In this document: piece after piece, positions 1 through 11,733 of the stretch
Layout of the letters: each line of letters starts with the position of its first letter
Numbering within the stretch: position 1 is the stretch's first letter
Assembly (NCBI GenBank): GCA_023436825.1
Contig: JAEZHS010000192.1
Span: forward strand, 1-26,672
Direction: 5' to 3'
Source: Pseudomonadota bacterium
GTDB lineage: Bacteria > Pseudomonadota > Alphaproteobacteria > Reyranellales > Reyranellaceae
DNA: 26,672 nt
Position numbers and translations under genes: made by a program
Notes under the pieces: model-generated
Seen by the model: the letters and a program-made list of their open reading frames with translations, nothing else
Database searches by the model: none
What the model was told of the DNA's origin: nothing

Positions 1-1425
1 TTCCAGGAGGGCGCCCAGCAGCGCCCGTTCCTGGCGGGAACCGTCCAGGTCGGTTCCCGCCCGGCGGGCGGCAGACCCTGCGGCAAAGGGCGCAGGTTCA
101 GGGCCGGCGCCACGGAAGGTCCTGCGCTGGCCCGGCTGCCAGGGCGCCCGCTCGTGCCGGCGCAGATGGCCGAGGCGGTTGCGCATCTCCGTCTTGTAGA
201 AGTCGCGGACGACGGGGTCGGCGATCTCGGCCACGCGCTGCTCGACGGCGCGCTGCAGGCTGGCGCGGCGCTCGGGCGTATCGGTGGGCTTGCCCTCGGT
301 CTCCATGCTCCAGATAACGTCGGACAGCGGCCGCGCGAGGTCGAGGCTGCGGCGCATGGCGTCGGCGCCGCGGGTCCGGATCAGGCTGTCGGGATCCTCG
401 CCGGCGGGCAGTGAGAGGAAGCGCAGGCTCTTGCCGGCCCGCAGCAAGGGCAGGGCGCGTTCGGCGGCGCGGCTGGCGGCGCGCCGGCCGGCATTGTCGC
501 CGTCGAAGCAGAGATAGGGTTCGTCGACGAGCTTCCACAGCTCGGCGAGCTGGCCTTCGGTCAGCGCCGTGCCGAGCGGCGCCACGGCGCCGGTGAAGCC
601 CGCACCGTGCAGTGCGATCACGTCCATGTAGCCTTCGGCGACGATGACCGGCTGGTCCTTGGTCGCGGCCTGCCGAGCGCGATCGAGGCAGTAGAGGTTG
701 GCGCCCTTGTGGAACAGCGGCGTCTCGGGCGAGTTCAGGTACTTGGGCTCGCCCGCACCCATGACGCGCCCGCCGAAGGCGATGACGCGGCCGCGCCGGT
801 CGTTGATGGGAAACATCACGCGGCCGCGGAAGCGGTCGTACGGCTCGCGGTTGCTGTCTTCCGGCCGGATGGCAAGGCCCGCTTCGACGATCTTGTCGAG
901 CGGGACGTTCTCGCGCTTCAGATGGGCAAGAAGACCATCACGCGAATCGGGCGCGAACCCCAGTCTGAAATCGTCGATGGTCGCGTCCTCCAGGCCGCGG
1001 CCGCGCAGATAATCGAGGCCTTGTCGGCCAACCGGCAACCGCAACTGCTTCTGGAACCAGCGTGCTGCCTCTTCCACGACCTGCTGCAAGGTCGCAGAGC
1101 GCTCGGCACGCTCGCGCTCGACGGGCGTGGCGCGCGGCACCGGCAGGTTGACCTCGCGCGCGAGCTTCTCCACCGACTCCGGGAACGACAGGCCTTCGGT
1201 CTTCATGACGAAGCCCACCGCATCGCCGTGCGCGCCGCATCCGAAGCAGTGGAAGAAACCCTTCTTGTCGTTGACCGTAAAGGACGGCGTCTTCTCGTTG
1301 TGGAACGGGCAGAGGCCCGAGTACTCCGCGCCCGACTTGCGCTTCAGCGTGACCTTGCGGCCGACGACGTCGGACAAGTTGAGGCGCGCGCGCAATTCAT
1401 CGAGGAAGCCCGGGGGGAAGGCCAT
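1..1425 (-). CDS. dnaG: DNA primase DnaG (C-terminus cut by window edge)
   Basis: Primase that lays down RNA primers at the replication fork. The reading frame is open from the ATG at 1425 to the window edge, giving 475 residues. A complete DnaG is usually about 600 or more, so the C-terminal DnaB-interacting domain lies outside. The N-terminal CHC2 zinc finger is intact (Cys39, His42, Cys60, Cys63, in CPFH and CFGC). The TOPRIM core follows, with EGYMD starting at Glu264 and a later DGDNAG metal-binding motif. The start was chosen because MAFPPGFLDEL is the typical alphaproteobacterial DnaG beginning. The gene lies downstream of yqeY on the same strand, as in many alphaproteobacteria where rpoD follows. 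A terminator at 1771-1802 suggests that dnaG has its own promoter. The identification is secure. Confidence 0.97.
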   Translation of the reverse strand, partial: MAFPPGFLDELRARLNLSDVVGRKVTLKRKSGAEYSGLCPFHNEKTPSFTVNDKKGFFHCFGCGAHGDAVGFVMKTEGLSFPESVEKLAREVNLPVPRATPVERERAERSATLQQVVEEAARWFQKQLRLPVGRQGLDYLRGRGLEDATIDDFRLGFAPDSRDGLLAHLKRENVPLDKIVEAGLAIRPEDSNREPYDRFRGRVMFPINDRRGRVIAFGGRVMGAGEPKYLNSPETPLFHKGANLYCLDRARQAATKDQPVIVAEGYMDVIALHGAGFTGAVAPLGTALTEGQLAELWKLVDEPYLCFDGDNAGRRAASRAAERALPLLRAGKSLRFLSLPAGEDPDSLIRTRGADAMRRSLDLARPLSDVIWSMETEGKPTDTPERRASLQRAVEQRVAEIADPVVRDFYKTEMRNRLGHLRRHERAPWQPGQRRTFRGAGPEPAPFAAGSAARRAGTDLDGSRQERALLGALLE

Positions 1426-1545
1426 GGTGCACTGTAAAGTGTGGCTGACGGCGAATGTAGGGTTCGGTTGCCACCCGGTTCGGGATAACGGGGATTGCTG
1501 TCACTGACAGCACTGTTGGCATCGATGCTCCGACCAAGAGCAATT

Positions 1546-1575
1546 ATTTTTGGCGCTCAACGGTCCGCCAAAAAT
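1546..1575. repeat. Perfect 10-bp inverted repeat upstream of dnaG
   Basis: Arms ATTTTTGGCG (1546-1555) and CGCCAAAAAT (1566-1575) are perfectly complementary around a 10-nt loop. It lies 120 bp upstream of the dnaG start. It could be an operator or an RNA hairpin in the dnaG leader. As a terminator it would be unusual, because the T-run is part of the stem. Confidence 0.55.
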
Positions 1576-1585
1576 AGAACCGAAG

Positions 1586-1614
1586 TTGACCTCTAAGATC
1601 ACTTAAGTTATATT
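1586..1614 (+). promoter_or_regulatory. Sigma70-like promoter with no recognised gene
   Basis: TTGACC (1586-1591), a 17-nt spacer, then TATATT (1609-1614). This is close to the sigma70 consensus on the plus strand. Transcription would start near 1621 and run towards the 3' end of yqeY, where no plus-strand gene is visible. An unannotated RNA or antisense transcript is possible. The match could also be chance in an AT-rich patch. Confidence 0.35.
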
Positions 1615-1702
1615 AACCTCGCGCTTGCCTCGCGGCGGCTCGGCTCTATGCATCGTTCATCCGATACCATCGCGCCCCGCTGCCGGGTCCAGTTCTCCGT
1701 CG

Positions 1703-1737
1703 CCCCGAGCGAACCGCGCGAAAGGGTTCGGTCGGGG
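1703..1737. repeat. GC-rich hairpin upstream of dnaG
   Basis: CCCCGA and CGAACC pair with GGTTCG and TCGGGG, giving a 12-bp stem with one G-G mismatch around a 9-nt loop. No T-run follows on either strand, so it is not a standard terminator. It may be a structured part of an RNA made from the promoter at 1586-1614 or of the opposite-strand transcript. Confidence 0.45.
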
Positions 1738-1770
1738 TGAGTGAAAACCGCCAGCGAAACTAGCGAAATT

Positions 1771-1802
1771 AAAAAAAAGCCGAAGATTCAATGACTTCGC
1801 CG
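1771..1802 (-). terminator. Probable intrinsic terminator downstream of yqeY
   Basis: Read on the minus strand, CGAAG and CTTCG form a short stem around a 9-nt loop and are followed, after GC, by eight consecutive T. It is about 185 nt beyond the yqeY stop. The stem is short (5 bp plus a pair beyond a mismatch), so it may be weak, but the T-tract is clear. It would separate yqeY transcription from dnaG. Confidence 0.5.
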
Positions 1803-1985
1803 ATGTTTTAGGGCTAGCGAAAATCCAGCAAATTCACGCCGGCCAGCGGTCGAATCGATGCATGCGAAATGTCGTTTCTGTCGCGTTTCAGGCAACAGCG
1901 TTCGGCTATCTCCATGGCCAGAAAGCGCGGAATATCAACGCCTTGTAGCGCTTTTCTGAGGATTCACACGAACGCGGAACAGCTC

Positions 1986-2444
1986 CTAGCCAGCCAGCGC
2001 CTTCTTCACCGCCGCCGACGCCTTGGCGAAGTCCATCTGGCCGGCGTACTTGGCCTTCAGCGCCGCCATCACGCCGCCCATGTCCTTGACCGTCTTGGCG
2101 CCGGTCGAGGCCACGACCTCGGCGACTGCGGCAGCCACGGCAGCCTCGTCCATCTGCTTGGGCAGGAAGCGCTCGATGACGGCGATCTCTGCCTTTTCCT
2201 TCTCGGCAAGCTCAGGGCGGCCACCCTTCTCGTAGAGCGCCACCGATTCGTTGCGCTGCTTGATCATGCCCTGCAGCATCGAGAGGATGCGGTCGTCGGC
2301 GACGCCCTCGCGGCTGGCCTCGGTGCGGGCCGCAATATCGACTTCCTTGAGCTTGGCCAGGATCAGCCGGACGGCGCCTACCGTGGTCATGTCGCGGGCG
2401 CGCATGGCCTCCTTCAGCGCCTCGTTCAGATTGTCGCGCAGCAT
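1986..2444 (-). CDS. yqeY: GatB/YqeY domain protein
   Basis: A 152-residue cytosolic protein made of one YqeY domain, which is related to the C-terminal tRNA-contacting domain of the amidotransferase subunit GatB. It starts MLRDNLNEALKEAMRARD, followed by the family-typical VRLILAKLKE and IERFLPKQM segments. Its precise role is not established, and a tRNA-linked function is inferred from the family. It is divergent from carA and lies upstream of dnaG, the common alphaproteobacterial order. The Shine-Dalgarno sequence is weak, but the ATG at 2444 gives the standard family N-terminus. Confidence 0.93.
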   Translation of the reverse strand: MLRDNLNEALKEAMRARDMTTVGAVRLILAKLKEVDIAARTEASREGVADDRILSMLQGMIKQRNESVALYEKGGRPELAEKEKAEIAVIERFLPKQMDEAAVAAAVAEVVASTGAKTVKDMGGVMAALKAKYAGQMDFAKASAAVKKALAG

Positions 2445-2551
2445 GGTTTTATGTCCCGATCGATTGAGGAGCGGAAACTAAACGCTGGTGGCGCTGTTGG
2501 CAAAGCAAATAAGTTATTGAAACTGCTGGTTAATTAGCCGCCTTCAACGCC

Positions 2552-2580
2552 TTGACCCTCTGCGACCACTTGGTTACAAA
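2552..2580 (+). promoter_or_regulatory. Candidate carA promoter
   Basis: TTGACC (2552-2557), a 17-nt spacer, then TACAAA (2575-2580), the latter matching four of six -10 bases. Transcription would start near 2587 and leave a leader of about 58 nt before carA. The leader contains a small GCCTC/GAGGC stem. Confidence 0.4.
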
Positions 2581-2644
2581 CCGCGCGGCTCGCAGGTCGC
2601 CTCCCCGGGCGAGGCCGGCTGGGCCGAAAGAGCGGAAATTCATT

Positions 2645-3832
<1,188 letters not shown>

Positions 3833-3836
3833 CCGA

Positions 3837-7082
<3,246 letters not shown>

Positions 7083-7164
7083 CCTTTTTTCGCATTCTAC
7101 GACCGGGCTTGCGTGGCCCGGCTTGGGCGTTGACGTCGCACGATTCATTAAGGACGATCAGGCA

Positions 7165-7638
7165 ATGGAACGGGTTCCGATGACGGCCGAGGGGCTGAAG
7201 GGCCTCGAGGATGAACTGAAGCAGCTGAAGAGCGTGGAGCGCCCTGCGATCATCAAGGCGATTGCCGCGGCGCGCGAGCATGGCGATCTTTCGGAGAACG
7301 CCGAATACACCTCCGCGCGCGAGCGTCAGGGCTTCATCGAGGGCCGCATCGCCGAGATCGAGGACATCATTTCGCGTGCCGAGGTGATCGACTTCAGCAA
7401 GCTCTCCGGCAAGGTCGTGAAGTTCGGCGCCACCGTGCAGCTGGCCGACGAGGATACCGACGAGAAGGTGAAGTACCAGATCGTCGGCCCCTACGAGGCC
7501 GACCTTGCCAAGCGCCGCATCTCGGTGACCTCGCCGATCGGCCGCGCCCTGATCGGCAAGACGGTGGGCGACACTGTCGAGGTCCAGACGCCGAGCGGCG
7601 CGCGCTCCTACGAAGTGGTGGGCGTACAGTTCAAGTAG
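7165..7638 (+). CDS. greA: Transcription elongation factor GreA
   Basis: Rescues backtracked RNA polymerase by stimulating cleavage of the nascent RNA 3' end. It has 157 residues. The N-terminal coiled coil carries the acidic tip GDLSENAEY (Asp41, Glu44), and the C-terminal FKBP-like domain ends in YEVVGVQFK. The ATG at 7165 was preferred over an upstream in-frame start at 7123: AAGGA lies 10 nt upstream, and [18 protein letters not shown] is the family N-terminus. It follows carB by 82 bp, an arrangement common in alphaproteobacteria. A GC stem lies between carB and greA (7103-7121), without a T-run. The last 22 bp are duplicated just downstream. Confidence 0.96.
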   Translation: MERVPMTAEGLKGLEDELKQLKSVERPAIIKAIAAAREHGDLSENAEYTSARERQGFIEGRIAEIEDIISRAEVIDFSKLSGKVVKFGATVQLADEDTDEKVKYQIVGPYEADLAKRRISVTSPIGRALIGKTVGDTVEVQTPSGARSYEVVGVQFK

Positions 7639-7694
7639 GCACCGCCTGCTTGTCGCGGGCTTCGCCCCGCGCGGTGGGCGTCCAGTTCAAGTAG
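7617..7694. repeat. Duplicated greA 3' end (22-bp direct repeat)
   Basis: The last 22 bp of greA, stop codon included (7617-7638), recur at 7673-7694 with a single change (A to C). The centre-to-centre distance is 56 bp. The second copy reads VGVQFK-stop again on the plus strand. On the minus strand it supplies the stop codon (7687-7689) of the YciB-like gene. Probably a small local duplication. Confidence 0.9.
7640..7678 (+). terminator. GC-rich hairpin after greA
   Basis: An inner stem CGCGGG/CCCGCG with a CTTCGC loop is enclosed by an outer CACCGC/GCGGTG pairing. There is no T-run, so termination would have to be T-tract-independent or Rho-assisted. It lies between the two copies of the greA 3' repeat. 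Confidence 0.4.
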
Positions 7695-8265
7695 ACGCCG
7701 TGGCGGAAGCGGCCGCGGCATGGCCGCGCCGCCTGCCGATCAGGCGCATGGTCGCGTACTGGATCAGGAACAACGCGACCTTGCTCGCGATGCCCCAGAT
7801 CGACATCGTCGCCGACCAGCCGATCGGATCGAGCGTCAGTGCCAGCACGACGTTGAGCGCGGCCGAGCCGAACATCAGGCCCGCCCACACGAAACCGAAG
7901 ATCCAGACGATGTCGGGCACCATCTGTATGGCGATCGGCGGCATGTAGCGGTTCATCCATCCCGGCCGCAGCATGTAGGCGCCGACAATGCAGTAGATCA
8001 CCGAAGGCTTCGCCATCACGAAGCGCGGATCGCGGGTCAACATGGTGGCAATGCCCGAGACCACGACAAGGCCGATGCTCAGCCACTGCATGGTGTCGAT
8101 CTTCTGGCGGGTGAGCTTCATCCAGGCGATCTGGATGACGCCGAGTCCGACACCCAGCGCCACCGCCAGCATCAGGTCCTGGGTGATCAGCAGGACGACG
8201 AGGAACAGGATCGTCGAGGCGAGATCCGAGACCAGCAGCCGGGCCGAGTGCATCAGGTTGGCCAT
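7687..8265 (-). CDS. yciB: YciB/septation protein A-like inner membrane protein
   Basis: A 192-residue polytopic inner-membrane protein with about five or six hydrophobic segments. The segment TRQKIDTMQWLSIGLVVVSG followed by a KPSVIY motif matches the YciB (IspZ) family. That family is linked to cell division and envelope synthesis in E. coli, with the mechanism unresolved. The ATG at 8265 has GGAGG five bases upstream. The C-terminus is Ala/Ser/Thr-rich, and its stop codon lies inside the duplicated greA tail, so this end may have been altered by the duplication. It is convergent with greA. Confidence 0.8.
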   Translation of the reverse strand: MANLMHSARLLVSDLASTILFLVVLLITQDLMLAVALGVGLGVIQIAWMKLTRQKIDTMQWLSIGLVVVSGIATMLTRDPRFVMAKPSVIYCIVGAYMLRPGWMNRYMPPIAIQMVPDIVWIFGFVWAGLMFGSAALNVVLALTLDPIGWSATMSIWGIASKVALFLIQYATMRLIGRRRGHAAAASATAST

Positions 8266-8370
8266 GCGAGCCTCCGTGAAGCGGTAACGCCGTGTATTTT
8301 TGGCACGCTATAGATACACACCGTTTCCCGCAAGAGAGCTTTTGGGGAATTTTCAGGGCGGTAGCCCTTG

Positions 8371-8757
8371 TCAGACCACGACTTTGACGTACGTGTCCTT
8401 CATGACGATCAGGCCGCGGCGGAAGGTGTAGAGATCGCAGCCCAGCCACTCCTGGCGTTCGCCGGTCTTGAGCGTCGCCGTGCGGTGCCATTCCGTGACG
8501 GCGCGGTTGCCGCAGATGAACTCGCTGGTGTGCTTCCACGCCAAGTCGCCGGTCGAGGCGAACAACGGCTCGAAGTAGCTCCTGATCGCCGCCTTACCCC
8601 TGAAGCTCTCGCCCCAGTAGTGCGGCCCACGGGCGTTGCGGAACTCGCCGTCCTCGGCGAACGAGTTGACGATGCCGTCGACGTCGCGGCGCGCGAAGGC
8701 GTCGGCGATTTCGTGCAGGCGCTCCAAGGTGATGTCGGGGGCGGGGCTGCCGTCCAT
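8371..8757 (-). CDS. NTF2-like / SnoaL-like protein
   Basis: A 128-residue cytosolic protein with the cone-shaped NTF2-like fold pattern: an N-terminal helix (LERLHEIADAFARRDVDGIVNSFAEDGEF), then GPHYWGESFRGKAAIRSYF, then beta strands ending VMKDTYVKVVV. Family members are isomerases, cyclases, hydrolases or ligand-binding proteins. The substrate cannot be read from the sequence. The ATG at 8757 follows AGGAGG at 7 nt and starts 11 bp after the Lrp-type regulator stop, so the two are co-transcribed. The longer frame upstream is a shadow of the Lrp gene. Confidence 0.85.
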   Translation of the reverse strand: MDGSPAPDITLERLHEIADAFARRDVDGIVNSFAEDGEFRNARGPHYWGESFRGKAAIRSYFEPLFASTGDLAWKHTSEFICGNRAVTEWHRTATLKTGERQEWLGCDLYTFRRGLIVMKDTYVKVVV

Positions 8758-8768
8758 GGTCCGTCCTC

Positions 8769-9245
8769 CTATTCCACCGAGATCGGCACCCCGGGCAGCT
8801 GCTTGGCGGTGCGGAACACCATCATGGATTTCACATGACTGACGTTGGGCGCCGAGGTGAGCCGCGTGGTCAGGAACTTCTGGTACTCGTCCCAGGTCTC
8901 GGCGACGATCTTCAGCAGGAAGTCGGCCTCGCCTGCCAGCATGTGGCATTCGCGCACCTCGTCCCACTTGGCGATGAGTTCCTCGAATGCCTTGAGATCG
9001 ATCTCGGCCTGGCTGTTGAGGCCGACCAGCGCGAACACCGAGACGCTGTAGCCCAGGGTCTCGGGGCTGAGTTCCGCATGGTAGCCCTTGATGATCCCCG
9101 CGCGCTCGAGCGCCCGCACACGCCGCAGGCAGGGCGGCGCCGATATGCCGGCGCGTTCGGCCAACTCCACGTTGGTCATGCGCCCATTTGCCTGCAGGTC
9201 GCTGAGAATGCGCCGATCGATCCGATCGAGCTTTGCACGAGCCAT
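8769..9245 (-). CDS. Lrp/AsnC family transcriptional regulator
   Basis: A 158-residue DNA-binding regulator. It has an N-terminal winged helix-turn-helix (LDRIDRRILSDLQANGRMTN, then VELAERAGISAPPCLRRVRALE) and a C-terminal RAM ligand-binding domain (from about residue 65, with LAGEADFLLKI). The ATG at 9245 was chosen because GGAGG precedes it and MARAKLDRIDRRIL is the usual family N-terminus. It is divergent from trxB across a 175-bp gap and upstream of the NTF2-like gene. Lrp regulators often control themselves and a neighbour, and amino acids are likely effectors. The direct target is not shown by the sequence. Confidence 0.93.
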   Translation of the reverse strand: MARAKLDRIDRRILSDLQANGRMTNVELAERAGISAPPCLRRVRALERAGIIKGYHAELSPETLGYSVSVFALVGLNSQAEIDLKAFEELIAKWDEVRECHMLAGEADFLLKIVAETWDEYQKFLTTRLTSAPNVSHVKSMMVFRTAKQLPGVPISVE

Positions 9246-9376
9246 CAATTTCCTCCGTTGGCCGCGCTCTATGCCAGAACCATGCCGGGCACGCAATAAA
9301 GTTGCGGGTTTGGCCGAAGTCTCTGTGAACAATTGCGCCAAAATGTCAGATCACCCGTGCATCGCTGGCGAGGTTT

Positions 9377-9397
9377 GCATATATGTCGAAGATATGC
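9377..9397. promoter_or_regulatory. Inverted repeat upstream of trxB
   Basis: GCATAT (9377-9382) and ATATGC (9392-9397) flank a 9-nt centre, 24 bp before the trxB start in the Lrp/trxB divergent gap. It could be a regulator site or overlap the trxB -10 region (TATATG). The arms are short, so this is tentative. Confidence 0.3.
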
Positions 9398-9420
9398 GGT
9401 TTGCGGGATGCGGGTAGGTC

Positions 9421-10392
9421 ATGGCGGCAACTCATCGGGGCAAGGTGCTCATTCTCGGCTCGGGACCGGCCGGTTACACGGCGGCCATCTATGCCGCGCG
9501 CGCCAGCCTGAAGCCCATGCTGGTCCAGGGCATCCAGCCCGGCGGCCAGCTGACCATCACCACCGACGTGGAGAACTACCCGGGCTTCGCTGACGTCATC
9601 CAGGGTCCTTGGCTGATGGAGCAGATGCAGAAGCAGGCTGAGCACGTCGGCACCCAGCTCTTCTTCGACACCATCGTCGACGTCGACCTGTCGCGTCGGC
9701 CGTTCGTCTGCCTGGGCGATTCTGGCGACCGCTATGAAGCGGATGCCTTGATCATCTCGACCGGCGCCACCGCCAGGTGGTTGGGCATCCCGACCGAGGA
9801 GACCTTCCGCGGCGGCGGCGTTTCGGCCTGCGCGACCTGCGACGGCTTTTTCTTTCGCGGCAAGGAAGTGGTCGTGGTCGGTGGCGGCAACACCGCGGTC
9901 GAGGAAGCGCTCTATCTCACGCATCACGCCTCGAAGGTGACGATCATCCATCGCCGCGATGCCTTCCGCGCCGAGAAGATCCTGCAGGAGCGCCTGTTCA
10001 AGAATCCCAAGGTCAAGGTGCTGTGGGATCACACGCTGCAGGAGATTCTCGGCGAGGCCAAACCCGCACCGCTGGTCAAGGGGGTGCGCGTGAAGAACGT
10101 CAAGACCGGGATGGAGACCGAATTCGCGACCGACGGCGTGTTCATCGCCATCGGCCATTCGCCCAACACCGAGCTGTTCAAGGGCAAGCTCGCCATGGAC
10201 AGCGAGGGCTATCTCATCACCAAGCCCGATTCGACAGGGACCGACGTCGAAGGCGTCTACGCGGCGGGCGACGTGCAGGACAAGATCTTCCGCCAGGCCG
10301 TGACGGCGGCCGGCACCGGCTGCATGGCGGCGCTGGAGGCGGAGAAATGGTTGGCGGGCCAGGAAGCCCGCCTCGCGCAAGCCGCGGAGTAA
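9421..10392 (+). CDS. trxB: Thioredoxin-disulfide reductase
   Basis: A 323-residue cytosolic flavoprotein that passes electrons from NADPH through FAD and a redox disulfide to thioredoxin. It has an N-terminal FAD-binding GSGPAGYTAA, the active-site CATC (Cys137, Cys140), an NADPH-binding GGGNTAVEEAL and a C-terminal FAD motif ending in VYAAGDVQD. Length is normal. The ATG at 9421 is preceded by GGGTAGG. It is divergent from the Lrp-type regulator and 63 bp upstream of a LysR regulator, a recurrent alphaproteobacterial arrangement. Confidence 0.97.
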   Translation: MAATHRGKVLILGSGPAGYTAAIYAARASLKPMLVQGIQPGGQLTITTDVENYPGFADVIQGPWLMEQMQKQAEHVGTQLFFDTIVDVDLSRRPFVCLGDSGDRYEADALIISTGATARWLGIPTEETFRGGGVSACATCDGFFFRGKEVVVVGGGNTAVEEALYLTHHASKVTIIHRRDAFRAEKILQERLFKNPKVKVLWDHTLQEILGEAKPAPLVKGVRVKNVKTGMETEFATDGVFIAIGHSPNTELFKGKLAMDSEGYLITKPDSTGTDVEGVYAAGDVQDKIFRQAVTAAGTGCMAALEAEKWLAGQEARLAQAAE

Positions 10393-10413
10393 CCGCGGCG
10401 CCAGGCGCGAAAC

Positions 10414-10440
10414 AGGCCTTTGGCGCGAGCGCAAAGGCCT
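10414..10440. repeat. Hairpin between trxB and the LysR gene
   Basis: AGGCCTTTG (10414-10422) and CAAAGGCCT (10432-10440) form a perfect 9-bp stem around a 9-nt loop. It ends just before the Shine-Dalgarno sequence of the LysR gene. No T-run follows. It may act as a processing site, a weak terminator or translational control. Confidence 0.5.
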
Positions 10441-10455
10441 CAGGGAGGCGATGTC

Positions 10456-11346
10456 ATGGACTGGGACAAGCTGCGGATCTTTCAGGCCGTGGCTGACGCG
10501 GGAAGCTTTACGCACGCCGGCGAAGCACTGAAGCTCAGCCAGTCGGCGATCTCGCGCCAGATCGGCGCGCTCGAAGAGCAGCTCGGCGTCATGCTGTTCC
10601 ACCGCCATGCGCGCGGCCTGATCCTCACCGAGCAGGGCGAGCTCCTCTATCGCACGGCGCGTGACATGGCGGCCAAGGTCAACACCGCCGAGGCGCTGTT
10701 GCGCGCCAACCAGGACAAGCCGGCCGGCCGCCTGAAGATCCACGCCACCGTCGGCTTTGGCTCGACCTGGCTGACCGCGCAGATGCACGAGTTCATCACC
10801 ATGTATCCCGAGATCGACGTCAGCCTGGTGCTGTCGGACAACGAGCTCGATCTCGGCATGCGCGAGGCCGATGTCGCCATCCGCATGGTGATGCCGCGCC
10901 AGCCTGGCCTCGTGCAGCGCCACCTGCTTACCGTGCGCAGCCACGTCTACGCCTCGCACGGCTATATCCAGAAGTACGGCAAGCCCAAGTCGGTCGACGA
11001 GCTCGACCAGCATCGCCTCATCATTTTCGGGGAGGACGCCCGCGCCCCAGTGCAGGACGTGAACTGGCTGCTGCGCGAGGGCAATGTCGAGCAGTCCGCT
11101 CGCGTCGTCGTGCTGCGCGTGAACAACACTTACGGCATCTTCCGGGCCGTTGAATCGGGCTTGGGGATCGCGTCGCTGCCCGATTATCTCGCGCGCGAAT
11201 CGACCAAGATCGACATGGTCTTGCCCGACCTCAATGTCCGCACAACCGATGTGTATTTTACCTATCCCGAGGAACTGCGGCACTCCAAGCGCATCGCCGT
11301 GTTCCGCGATTTCTTGCTGCGGAAGGTGGCGGAGACACGATTCTGA
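10456..11346 (+). CDS. LysR family transcriptional regulator
   Basis: A 296-residue regulator. The N-terminal winged helix-turn-helix (residues 1-60) contains DKLRIFQAVADAGSFTHA and LSQSAISRQIGALEEQLG. The C-terminal periplasmic-binding-like effector domain spans about residues 90-290. The ATG at 10456 follows AGGGAGG at good spacing; the frame extends upstream but without family similarity. It is downstream of trxB, possibly in the same transcript. The inducer is not identifiable. The family usually controls a divergent gene, but none is divergent here, so the target is unknown. Confidence 0.93.
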   Translation: MDWDKLRIFQAVADAGSFTHAGEALKLSQSAISRQIGALEEQLGVMLFHRHARGLILTEQGELLYRTARDMAAKVNTAEALLRANQDKPAGRLKIHATVGFGSTWLTAQMHEFITMYPEIDVSLVLSDNELDLGMREADVAIRMVMPRQPGLVQRHLLTVRSHVYASHGYIQKYGKPKSVDELDQHRLIIFGEDARAPVQDVNWLLREGNVEQSARVVVLRVNNTYGIFRAVESGLGIASLPDYLARESTKIDMVLPDLNVRTTDVYFTYPEELRHSKRIAVFRDFLLRKVAETRF

Positions 11347-11500
11347 AGATCAGACCTGCAGGATTGCATAGGCGCTGAAAGGCATGCACCAGTCGCATGC
11401 CAGTTGCCGGAAATTCCCCCCTACCCATGTGCAATGCGAAGACTATTTTCCAGACAGGTTTTCGACACGAACGGTTCAGTGCTTTTCGCGTTCGAAACTC

Positions 11501-11581
11501 GGGATCCTCATGATCCCACGTCTCCCAGACGTGAAGCCTCCCTGTTTGACTCGCCGGGCCTTTTGGCCCGGCGTCTTTTTT
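11501..11581 (+). ncRNA. Candidate small RNA with three hairpins
   Basis: Three stems follow one another: GGGATC/GATCCC (11501-11517), CACGTCT/AGACGTG (11517-11533, 3-nt loop) and the terminator stem (11552-11573). Between the second and third lies a single-stranded GCCTCCC segment that could pair with Shine-Dalgarno sequences. This layout resembles Hfq-dependent alphaproteobacterial small RNAs of the alpha-r type (for example the suhB/mmgR family), but I cannot confirm the family. The 5' end and promoter were not located, so the start is approximate. The alternative is a structured 3' UTR of the LysR gene. Confidence 0.45.
11552..11581 (+). terminator. Strong intrinsic terminator
   Basis: CGCCGGGCC (11552-11560) and GGCCCGGCG (11565-11573) form a perfect 9-bp GC stem with a TTTT loop, followed by TCTTTTTT. 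It ends either the candidate small RNA or the trxB/LysR transcript 205 nt after the LysR stop. Confidence 0.9.
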
Positions 11582-11733
11582 CGGGATACTGATTCCCTGA
11601 TTTCGAAGCGGTTAATTCCTATCGCTTCCGAATGGGACGTTCTGCCGCTGGTAGGTCGCAGCCCACAGGTTGCCCAAGCAATTGATGTGGAAGGCATGCC
11701 GCCCCACATGTATTTTCAGGGTCAACCAAGACG

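Larger units (their letters stand above)
1426..1985. other. 560-bp intergenic region between yqeY and dnaG
   Basis: No credible coding frame is seen, and the region is more AT-rich than its surroundings. It holds an odd palindrome at 1497-1511 (7-bp arms around one base), a perfect 10-bp inverted repeat at 1546-1575, a plus-strand sigma70-like promoter at 1586-1614, a GC hairpin at 1703-1737 and a minus-strand terminator at 1771-1802. The heptamer AGCGAAA occurs three times between about 1750 and 1825. The dnaG promoter should lie here, but I could not pick it out with confidence. Confidence 0.6.

Noticed and set aside
9346..11283. Open frame of 645 codons on the minus strand across trxB and the LysR gene
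   Set aside because: Antisense shadow of two well-identified genes.
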